DNA of 64,000 bases, taken from contig NC_134701.1 of assembly GCF_043290135.1 (NCBI RefSeq), positions 3,440,001-3,504,000 on the forward strand, given 5' to 3'. The notes beneath the pieces are model-generated. The model saw only the letters and a list, made by a program, of their open reading frames with translations. It was not told the origin of the DNA and made no database searches. The stretch is from Rhipicephalus microplus. Its lineage: Eukaryota > Arthropoda > Arachnida > Ixodida > Ixodidae. Numbering within the stretch: the first letter of the stretch is position 1; the number at the start of each line of letters is the position of its first letter. A program made the translations under genes and the position numbers. Shown in pieces: positions 1-9,540 of the stretch.

Positions 1-6
1 AGGAGT

Positions 7-189
7 TTCGCACTTGTAACGGTAGAACACGCAGTATTTGGCTTGTTCATGCCGTTTTGTGTGCTTTCACAACATTTCACCTATCGCAGTTTAATACTCG
101 CTATAAAACAACACTATCTCGTTAGATGACGTCGTTTTTGGTAGTTTCACGACGCTACCTAGCTTAAACTAACCTAACCTAACCTAACC
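7..189 (+). repeat. Monomer A, reference copy
   Basis: About 183 bp, phased on the TTCGCACTT box. It carries TATCTCGTTAGATGACGTCG from about 115, homologous to the core of B and C, and ends in a run of CCTAA repeats at the A/B junction (about 169-189). The TGACGTCG inside the core resembles a CRE half-site, probably by chance. Confidence 0.85.
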
Positions 190-381
190 TTCGCACTTCT
201 ATCGTTAGAAAACGTTTTACTCGCCACTTTACAATGTTTTCTACAAGAATACGACGGTTTCATGCGCTTTCACATTAGATATCGTAGTTCCCGACTTGTA
301 ATGTTGAAAAACACTACATCTCACTAAGTGACATTGTTTAATGCGGTTTTACGACGGTTGATATGTCAACCTAACCTAACA
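190..381 (+). repeat. Monomer B, reference copy
   Basis: About 192 bp, starting TTCGCACTTCTATCG. It has some 20 bp more than A or C between the box and the core (CATCTCACTAAGTGACATTG from about 317). It contains the palindrome AAAACGTTTT and ends in a short CCTAA run at the B/C junction, the site where all long telomeric tracts sit. Confidence 0.85.
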
Positions 382-565
382 TTCGCACTTGTATCTAAAG
401 ACGCTCAATTACACTGTTTCGTTCACAATTACGATATTTGCTTGACCTCACAGTTTCTCACCAACTTATTACAGTACAGAACGCTGTATCTCGCTAAATG
501 ACATCGTTCTTTAAGGTTTCACGATACTTGCATGCGCTTTACCGAGAACGTCACAACATAGCAGT
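382..565 (+). repeat. Monomer C, reference copy
   Basis: About 184 bp, starting TTCGCACTTGTATCT, with core TATCTCGCTAAATGACATCG from about 487. It contains the GCATGC palindrome. Unlike A and B it ends without TTAGG-type repeats and runs straight into the next A. Confidence 0.85.
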
Positions 566-930
566 TTCGCACTTGTAATGGTACAACACGCAGTATTTGG
601 CTTGTTCATGCCGTTTTGTGTGCTTTCACAACATTTTACCTATCGCAGTTTCGTACTCGCAATAAAACAACACTATCTCGTTAGATGACGTCGTTTTTGG
701 TGGTTTCACGACGCTACCTAGCTTAAACTAACATAACTCAACCTAACATAACCTTTGCACTTCTATCGTTAGAAAACGTTTTACTCGCTACTTTACATTG
801 CTTTCAACAACATTACGATGGTTTCAAGCGCTTTCACATTAGATATCGCAGTTCCCAACTTGTAAAGGTGAAAAACACTGCATCTCACTAAGTGACATTG
901 TTTAATGCGGTTTTAGCGCGGTTCATATCA

Positions 931-1044
931 TAACCTAACCTAACCTAACCTAACCTAACCCAACCTAACCTAACATAACCTAACCTAACCTAACCAAACC
1001 TAACCTAACCTAACCTAACCTAACCCAACCTAACCTAACCTAAC
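931..1044 (-). repeat. TTAGG tract, 114 bp
   Basis: Mostly perfect CCTAA with TTGGG, TTTGG and TTATG-type variants. It is entered through the CATATCATAACC variant shared with 5195, 10773 and 14481. Confidence 0.93.
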
Positions 1045-1160
1045 GACGTTTGCAAGCGCTTTCACATTAGATATCGCAGTTCCCGACTTGTAATGGTGAA
1101 AAACACTGCATCTCCCTAAGTGACATTGTTTAATGCGGTTTTACGACGGTTCATATCTTC
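1045..1160 (+). repeat. Truncated monomer B', type I reference
   Basis: About 116 bp corresponding to the 3' part of B, beginning GACGTTTGCAAGCGC directly after the telomeric tract. The parent site in B reads ACGACGGTTTCATGCGC. Type I continues TTCCCGACTTGTAATGG and CTCACTAAGTGAC. Confidence 0.85.
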
Positions 1161-2260
1161 ACCTAACCTAACATTGGTACTTGTATTGAAAAACGCTCTA
1201 TTACACTGTTTCGTTCACAATTACGATATTTGCATAACCTCACAGTTTTTCACCATCTTATTGCAGTACAGAACGCTGTATCTCGCTAAATGACATCGTT
1301 CTTTAAGGTTTCACGATGCTTGCATGCGCTTTAACGAGAATATCACATTATAGCAGTTTCGCACTTGTAACGGTACAACACGCAGTATCTGGCTTGTTCA
1401 AGCCGTTTTGTGTACTTTCACATTTCACCTATTGCAGTTTCGTACATGCAATAAAACAACACTATCTCGTTAGATGACGTCCTTTTTGGTGGTCTCACGA
1501 CGCTACATAGCTTAAACTAACATAACTCAAGCTAACCTTCGCACTTCTATCTTTAGAAAACGTTTTACTCGCAATTTTACAATGTTTTCTACAAGATTAC
1601 GACGGTTTCATGCACTTTCACATTAGATATCCTAGTTCCCGACTTGTAATGTTGAAAAACACTACATCTCACTAAGTGACATTGTTTAATGCGGTTTTAC
1701 GACGGTTGATATCTCAACCTAACCTAACATTCGCACTTGTATCTAAATACGCTCAATTACACTGTTTCGTTCACAATTACGATATTTGCTTGACCTCACA
1801 GTTTCTCACCAACTTATTACAGTACAGAACGCTGTATCTCGCTAAATGACATCGTTCTTTAAGGTTTCACGATACTTGCATGCGCTTTAACGAAAATATC
1901 ACAATAAAGCAGTTTCGCACTTGTAACGGCACAAGACGCAGTATCTGGCTAGTTCATGCCATTTTGTGTGCTTTCCCAATATTTCACCTATCGCAGTTTC
2001 GTACTCGCAATAAAACAACACTATCTCGTTAGATGACATCGTTTTTGTTGGTTTCACGACGCTACCTAGCTCAAACTAACCGAACCTTCGCACTTCTATC
2101 GTTAGAAAACGTTTTATTCGCTACTTTACAATGTTTTCTACAATACGACGGTTTCATGCGCTTTCACATTAGATATCGCAGTTCCCGACTTGTAATGGTG
2201 AAAAACACAGCATCTCACTAAGTGACATTGTTTAATGCGGTTTTAGCGCGGTTCATATCT
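1045..2260 (+). repeat. Satellite block B'-(CAB)2
   Basis: Type I B', then C with the odd TTGGTACTTGTATTG opening (about 1173), A, B, C (1732), A, B (2087). The last A/B junction has lost its CCTAA repeats (CAAACTAACCGAACC). Confidence 0.85.
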
Positions 2261-2424
2261 TAACCTAACCTAACCTTACCTAACCCAACCTAACCTAACC
2301 TAACCTAACCAAACCTTACCTAACATTCCCTAACCTAACGTAACCTAACCTAACCTAACCAAACCTAACCTAACCTAACCTAACGTAACCTAACCTAACC
2401 TAACCAAACCTAACCTAACCTAAC
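2261..2424 (-). repeat. TTAGG tract, 164 bp class
   Basis: First of eleven tracts of exactly 164 bp. Contains TAAGG, TTGGG, TTTGG and TTACG variants and a CATTCCC variant at about 2329 where the other copies read CATACCC. Confidence 0.93.
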
Positions 2425-3102
2425 GACGTTTGCAAGCGCTTTCACATTAGATATCGCAGTTCCCGACTTGTAATGGTGAAAAACACTGCATCTCACTAAG
2501 TGACATTGTTTAATGCGGTTTTACGACGGTTCATATCTTAACCTAACCTAACATTCGCACTTGTATTAAAAAACGCTCTATTACACTGTTTCGTTCACAA
2601 TTAGGATATTTGCATAACCTCACAGTTTTTCACCAACTTATTGCAGTACAGAACGCTGTATCTCGCTAAATGACATCGTGCTTTAAGGTTTCACGATGCT
2701 TGCATGCGCTTTAACGAGAATATCACAACATAGCAGTTTCGCACTTGTAACGGTACAACACGCAGTATTTGGCTTGTTCATGCCGTTTTGTGTGCTTTCA
2801 CAACATTTCACCTATCGCAGTTTCGTACTCGCAATAAATTAACACTATCTCGTTAGATGACGTTGTTTTTGGTAGTTGCACGACGCTACCTAGCTTAAAC
2901 TAACATAACTCAACCTAACATAACCTTCGCACTTCTATCGTTACAAAACGTTTTACTCGCTACTTTACATTGCTTTCTACAACATTATGGCGGTTTCAAG
3001 CGCTTTCACATTAGATATCAGAGTTCCCAACTTGTAAAGGTGAAAAACACTGCATCTCACTAAGTGACATTGTTTAATGCGGTTTTACGACGGTTCATAC
3101 CT
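2425..3102 (+). repeat. Satellite block B'-CAB
   Basis: 678 bp. C carries AATTAGGATATTTG, and A carries GCAATAAATTAACAC and GTAGTTGCACG. These variants recur in every block just before a class c or d tract in the left region. Confidence 0.85.
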
Positions 3103-3406
3103 TAACCTAACGTAACCTAACCTAACCTAACCTAACCTTACCTAACCTAACCTAACCTAACCTAACCCAACCCAACCCAACCTAACCTAACCTAACCTAA
3201 CCTAACCTAACCTAACCCAACCTAACCTAGCCTAACCTAACCTAACCCAACCTAACCCAACCCAACCCAACCTAACCTAACCTAAGCTAACCTAACCTAA
3301 GCTAACCAAACCTAACCTAACCTAACTTAAACTAACCTAACGTAACCTAACCTAACCTAACCTATTCTAACGTAACCTAACCTTACCTGACCTAACCTAA
3401 CCTAAC
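3103..3406 (-). repeat. Degenerate TTAGG tract, 304 bp class
   Basis: Ordered landmarks: TTGGG cluster, two AAGCTAACC, AACTTAAACTAACC, TATTCTAACG, CCTTACCTGACC. The same order is seen at 7372, 12948, 18037, 21437 and 26526. Confidence 0.92.
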
Positions 3407-3522
3407 GACGGTTGCAAGCGCTTTCACATTAAATATCGCAGTTCCCCACTTTTAATGGTGAAAAACACTGCATCTCAGTAATTGACATTGTTTAATGCGG
3501 TTTTACGACGGTTCATATCTTA
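3407..3522 (+). repeat. Truncated monomer B', type II reference
   Basis: Same truncation point as type I but reads GACGGTTGCAAGCGC, CATTAAATATCG, TTCCCCACTTTTAATGG and CTCAGTAATTGAC. Type II follows long degenerate tracts and marks the starts of the super-units. Confidence 0.85.
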
Positions 3523-5194
3523 ACCTAACATTCGCACTTGTATCTAAAAACGCTCTATTACACTGTTTTGTTCACAATTACGATATTTGCATAACCTCAC
3601 AGTTTCTCACCAACTTATTGCAGTACAGAACGCTGTATCTCGCTAAATGACATTGTTCTTTAAGGTTTCACGATGCTTGCATGCGCTTTAACGAGAATAT
3701 CACAATATAGCAGTTTCGCACTTGTAACGGTAGAACACGCAGTATTTGGCTTGTTCATGCCGTTTTGTGTGCTTTCACATTTCACCTATCGCAGTTTAAT
3801 ACTCGCTATTAAACAACACTATCTCGTTAGATGACGTCGTTTTTGGTAGTTTCACGACGCTACCTAGCTTAAACTAACCTAACCTAACCTAACCTTCGCA
3901 CTTCTATCGTTAGAAAACGTTTTACTCGCCACTTTACAATGTTTTCTACAAGATTTCGACGGTTTCATGCGCTTTCACATTAGATATCGTAGTTCCCGAC
4001 TTGTAATGTTGAAAAACACTACATCTCACTAAGTGACATTGTTTAATGCGGTTTTACGACGGTTGATATGTCAACCTAACCTAACATTCGCACTTGTATC
4101 TAAAGACGCTCAATTACACTGTTTCGTTCACAATTACGATATTTGCTTGACCTCACAGTTTCTCACCACTTTATTACAGTACAGAACGCTGTATCTCGCT
4201 AAATGACATCGTTCTTTAAGGTTTCACGATACTTGCATGCGCTTTACCGAGAATGTCACAACATAGCAGTTTCGCACTTGTAACGGTAGAACACGCAGTA
4301 TTTGGCTTGTTCATGCCGTTTTGTGTGCTTTCACAACATTTCACCTATCGCAGTTTAATACTCGCTATAAAACAACACTATCTCGTTAGATGACGTCGTT
4401 TTTGGTAGTTTCACGACGCTACCTAGCTTAAACTAACCTAACCTAACCTAACCTTCGCACTTCTATCGTTAGAAAACGTTTTACTCGCCACTTTACAATG
4501 TTTTCTACAAGAATACGACGGTTTCATGCGCTTTCACATTAGATATCGTAGTTCCCGACTTGTAATGTTGAAAAACACTACATCTCACTAAGTGACATTG
4601 TTTAATGCGGTTTTACGACGGTTGATATGTCAACCTAACCTAACATTCGCACTTGTATCTAAAGACGCTCAATTACACTGTTTCGTTCACAATTACGATA
4701 TTTGCTTGACCTCACAGTTTCTCACCAACTTATTACAGTACAGAACGCTGTATCTCGCTAAATGACATCGTTCTTTAAGGTTTCACGATACTTGCATGCG
4801 CTTTACCGAGAACGTCACAACATAGCAGTTTCGCACTTGTAATGGTACAACACGCAGTATTTGGCTTGTTCATGCCGTTTTGTGTGCTTTCACAACATTT
4901 TACCTATCGCAGTTTCGTACTCGCAATAAAACAACACTATCTCGTTAGATGACGTCGTTTTTGGTGGTTTCACGACGCTACCTAGCTTAAACTAACATAA
5001 CTCAACCTAACATAACCTTTGCACTTCTATCGTTAGAAAACGTTTTACTCGCTACTTTACATTGCTTTCAACAACATTACGATGGTTTCAAGCGCTTTCA
5101 CATTAGATATCGCAGTTCCCAACTTGTAAAGGTGAAAAACACTGCATCTCACTAAGTGACATTGTTTAATGCGGTTTTAGCGCGGTTCATATCA
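3407..5194 (+). repeat. Satellite block B'-(CAB)3, the only n=3
   Basis: 1788 bp. C at about 3531, 4085 and 4644; A at about 3712, 4266 and 4826. The first two trimers are near-identical tandem copies, differing by ACA before ATTTCACC and CTATTAAAC versus CTATAAAAC. Confidence 0.85.
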
Positions 5195-5313
5195 TAACCT
5201 AACCTAACCTAACCTAACCTAACCCAACCTAACCTAACATAACCTAACCTAACCTAACCAAACCTAACCTAACCTAACCTAACCTAACCTAACCCAACCT
5301 AACCTAACCTAAC
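5195..5313 (-). repeat. TTAGG tract, 119 bp
   Basis: Homologue of 931-1044 with one extra 5-bp repeat. Confidence 0.93.
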
Positions 5314-6529
5314 GACGTTTGCAAGCGCTTTCACATTAGATATCGCAGTTCCCGACTTGTAATGGTGAAAAACACTGCATCTCCCTAAGTGACATTGTTT
5401 AATGCGGTTTTACGACGGTTCATATCTTCACCTAACCTAACATTGGTACTTGTATTGAAAAACGCTCTATTACACTGTTTCGTTCACAATTACGATATTT
5501 GCATAACCTCACAGTTTTTCACCATCTTATTGCAGTACAGAACGCTGTATCTCGCTAAATGACATCGTTCTTTAAGGTTTCACGATGCTTGCATGCGCTT
5601 TAACGAGAATATCACATTATAGCAGTTTCGCACTTGTAACGGTACAACACGCAGTATCTGGCTTGTTCAAGCCGTTTTGTGTACTTTCACATTTCACCTA
5701 TTGCAGTTTCGTACATGCAATAAAACAACACTATCTCGTTAGATGACGTCCTTTTTGGTGGTCTCACGACGCTACATAGCTTAAACTAACATAACTCAAG
5801 CTAACCTTCGCACTTCTATCTTTAGAAAACGTTTTACTCGCAATTTTACAATGTTTTCTACAAGATTACGACGGTTTCATGCACTTTCACATTAGATATC
5901 CTAGTTCCCGACTTGTAATGTTGAAAAACACTACATCTCACTAAGTGACATTGTTTAATGCGGTTTTACGACGGTTGATATCTCAACCTAACCTAACATT
6001 CGCACTTGTATCTAAATACGCTCAATTACACTGTTTCGTTCACAATTACGATATTTGCTTGACCTCACAGTTTCTCACCAACTTATTACAGTACAGAACG
6101 CTGTATCTCGCTAAATGACATCGTTCTTTAAGGTTTCACGATACTTGCATGCGCTTTAACGAAAATATCACAATAAAGCAGTTTCGCACTTGTAACGGCA
6201 CAAGACGCAGTATCTGGCTAGTTCATGCCATTTTGTGTGCTTTCCCAATATTTCACCTATCGCAGTTTCGTACTCGCAATAAAACAACACTATCTCGTTA
6301 GATGACATCGTTTTTGTTGGTTTCACGACGCTACCTAGCTCAAACTAACCGAACCTTCGCACTTCTATCGTTAGAAAACGTTTTATTCGCTACTTTACAA
6401 TGTTTTCTACAATACGACGGTTTCATGCGCTTTCACATTAGATATCGCAGTTCCCGACTTGTAATGGTGAAAAACACAGCATCTCACTAAGTGACATTGT
6501 TTAATGCGGTTTTAGCGCGGTTCATATCT
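5314..6529 (+). repeat. Satellite block B'-(CAB)2
   Basis: 1216 bp, near copy of 1045-2260. The last B lacks three bases (CTACAATACGAC) that most other copies keep. Confidence 0.85.
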
Positions 6530-6693
6530 TAACCTAACCTAACCTTACCTAACCCAACCTAACCTAACCTAACCTAACCAAACCTTACCTAACATACCCT
6601 AACCTAACCTAACCTAACCTAACCTAACCAAACCTAACCTAACCTAACCTAACGTAACCTAACCTAACCTAACCAAACCTAACCTAACCTAAC
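6530..6693 (-). repeat. TTAGG tract, 164 bp class
   Basis: Homologue of 2261-2424, of identical length, with CATACCC where that copy reads CATTCCC. Confidence 0.93.
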
Positions 6694-7371
6694 GACGTTT
6701 GCAAGCGCTTTCACATTAGATATCGCAGTTCCCGACTTGTAATGGTGAAAAACACTGCATCTCACTAAGTGACATTGTTTAATGCGGTTTTACGACGGTT
6801 CATATCTTAACCTAACCTAACATTCGCACTTGTATTAAAAAACGCTCTATTACACTGTTTCGTTCACAATTAGGATATTTGCATAACCTCACAGTTTTTC
6901 ACCAACTTATTGCAGTACAGAACGCTGTATCTCGCTAAATGACATCGTGCTTTAAGGTTTCACGATGCTTGCATGCGCTTTAACGAGAATATCACAACAT
7001 AGCAGTTTCGCACTTGTAACGGTACAACACGCAGTATTTGGCTTGTTCATGCCGTTTTGTGTGCTTTCACAACATTTCACCTATCGCAGTTTCGTACTCG
7101 CAATAAATTAACACTATCTCGTTAGATGACGTTGTTTTTGGTAGTTGCACGACGCTACCTAGCTTAAACTAACATAACTCAACCTAACATAACCTTCGCA
7201 CTTCTATCGTTACAAAACGTTTTACTCGCTACTTTACATTGCTTTCTACAACATTATGGCGGTTTCAAGCGCTTTCACATTAGATATCAGAGTTCCCAAC
7301 TTGTAAAGGTGAAAAACACTGCATCTCACTAAGTGACATTGTTTAATGCGGTTTTACGACGGTTCATACCT
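6694..7371 (+). repeat. Satellite block B'-CAB
   Basis: 678 bp, near-perfect copy of 2425-3102, including ATTATGGCGG in B. Confidence 0.85.
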
Positions 7372-7685
7372 TAACCTAACGTAACCTAACCTAACCTAAC
7401 CTAACCTTACCTAACCTAACCTAACCTAACCTAACCCAACCCAACCCAACCTAACCTAACCTAACCTAACCTAACCTAACCTAACCCAACCTAACCTAGC
7501 CTAACCTAACCTAACCCAACCTAACCCAACCCAACCCAACCTAACCTAACCTAAGCTAACCTAACCTAAGCTAACCAAACCTAACCTAACCTAACTTAAA
7601 CTAACCTAACGTAACCTAACCTAACCTAACCTATTCTAACGTAACCTAACCTTACCTGACCTAACCTAACCTAACCTAACCTAAC
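7372..7685 (-). repeat. Degenerate TTAGG tract, 314 bp
   Basis: Homologue of 3103-3406 with two extra CCTAA units at the right end. Confidence 0.92.
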
Positions 7686-8914
7686 GACGGTTGCAAGCGC
7701 TTTCACATTAAATATCGCAGTTCCCCACTTTTAATGGTGAAAAACACTGCATCTCAGTAATTGACATTGTTTAATGCGGTTTTACGACGGTTCATATCTT
7801 AACCTAACATTCGCACTTGTATCTAAAAACGCTCTATTACACTGTTTTGTTCACAATTACGATATTTGCATAACCTCACAGTTTCTCACCAACTTATTGC
7901 AGTACAGAACGCTGTATCTCGCTAAATGACATTGTTCTTTAAGGTTTCACGATGCTTGCATGCGCTTTAACGAGAATATCACAATATAGCAGTTTCGCAC
8001 TTGTAACGGTAGAACACGCAGTATTTGGCTTGTTCATGCCGTTTTGTGTGCTTTCACATTTCACCTATCGCAGTTTAATACTCGCTATTAAACAACACTA
8101 TCTCGTTAGATGACGTCGTTTTTGGTAGTTTCACGACGCTACCTAGCTTAAACTAACCTAACCTAACCTAACCTTCGCACTTCTATCGTTAGAAAACGTT
8201 TTACTCGCCACTTTACAATGTTTTCTACAAGATTACGACGGTTTCATGCGCTTTCACATTAGATATCGTAGTTCCCGACTTGTAATGTTGAAAAACACTA
8301 CATCTCACTAAGTGACATTGTTTAATGCGGTTTTACGACGGTTGATATGTCAACCTAACCTAACATTCGCACTTGTATCTAAAGACGCTCAATTACACTG
8401 TTTCGTTCACAATTACGATATTTGCTTGACCTCACAGTTTCTCACCAACTTATTACAGTACAGAACGCTGTATCTCGCTAAATGACATCGTTCTTTAAGG
8501 TTTCACGATACTTGCATGCGCTTTACCGAGAACGTCACAACATAGCAGTTTCGCACTTGTAATGGTACAACACGCAGTATTTGGCTTGTTCATGCCGTTT
8601 TGTGTGCTTTCACAACATTTTACCTATCGCAGTTTCGTACTCGCAATAAAACAACACTATCTCGTTAGATGACGTCGTTTTTGGTGGTTTCACGACGCTA
8701 CCTAGCTTAAACTAACATAACTCAACCTAACATAACCTTTGCACTTCTATCGTTAGAAAACGTTTTACTCGCTACTTTACATTGCTTTCAACAACATTAC
8801 GATGGTTTCAAGCGCTTTCACATTAGATATCGCAGTTCCCAACTTGTAAAGGTGAAAAACACTGCATCTCACTAAGTGACATTGTTTAATGCGGTTTTAC
8901 GACGGTTCATACCT
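7686..8914 (+). repeat. Satellite block B'-(CAB)2
   Basis: 1229 bp. It lacks the middle trimer of 3407-5194. Its last B ends ACGACGGTTCATACC instead of AGCGCGG, fitting the long tract that follows. Confidence 0.85.
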
Positions 8915-9540
8915 TAACCTAACGTAACCTAACCTAACCTAACCTAACCTTACCTAACCTAACCTAACCTAACCTAACCCAACCCAACCCAACCCAACCT
9001 AACCTAACCTAACCTAACCTAAACTAACCTAACCCAACCTAACCTAACCTAACCTAACCCAACCTAACCCAACCCAACCCAACCCAACCTAACCTAACCT
9101 AAGCTAACCTAACCTAAGCTAACCAAACCTAACCTAACCTAACTTAACCTAACCTAACGTAACCCAACCTAACCTAACCTATTCTAACGTAACCTAACCT
9201 TACCTGACCTAACCTAACCTAACGTAACCTAACCTAACCTAACCTAACCTAACCCAACCTAACCCAACCCAACCCAACCCAACCCAACAACACCCAACCC
9301 AACCCAACCCAACAACACCCAACCCACCTAACCTAACCTAACCTAACCTTACCTAACCTAACCAAATTATCCTTACCTAACCTAACCTAACCTAACGTAA
9401 CCTAACCTAACCTAACCTAACGTAACCTAACCTAACCTAACCCAACTCAACCCAACCTAACCTAATCTAACCTAACCTAACCTAACCTAACCTAACCAAA
9501 CCTAACCTTATCTAACCTAACCTAACCTAACCTAACCTAA
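8915..9540 (-). repeat. Long degenerate TTAGG tract, 626 bp
   Basis: The only long-class tract left of 31 kb. It holds a TTGGG-rich core at about 9261-9330 with the CAACAACACCC motif present twice, and the AAATTATCC landmark at 9364-9372. Confidence 0.92.

Larger units (their letters stand above)
1..930 (+). repeat. Satellite block A-B-C-A-B (cut at left)
   Basis: A from about 7, B 190, C 382, A 566, B about 754. The last B ends with the AGCGCGG variant that precedes short tracts. Confidence 0.85.
1..3406. repeat. Super-unit U0 (left-truncated)
   Basis: Cassettes with n=2 (cut by the window edge), 2 and 1, and tracts of 114, 164 and 304 bp. It is nearly identical, offset by about 4264-4279 bp, to the second part of U1 (4268-7685). 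Confidence 0.8.
3407..7685. repeat. Super-unit U1, 4.28 kb
   Basis: Cassettes n=3, 2, 1 with tracts of 119, 164 and 314 bp. The n=3 cassette contains an extra C-A-B trimer (about 4085-4643) absent from the matching cassettes in U2 and U3. Confidence 0.8.

Noticed and set aside
115..134. CRE-like TGACGTCG as promoter element in A
   Set aside because: Only a partial match, inside a core shared by all monomers where B and C lack it; no transcription signal accompanies it.
931..1044. Active chromosome terminus
   Set aside because: Tracts are short to moderate, carry many variant units, and are flanked on both sides by satellite; they are interstitial.
2033..2221. 62-63 residue open frames starting ATGACATCG, 13 copies
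   Set aside because: They straddle the A/B monomer boundary, exist only in one junction variant, have no recognisable domain, and vary by non-synonymous changes; they are by-products of repeat copying.
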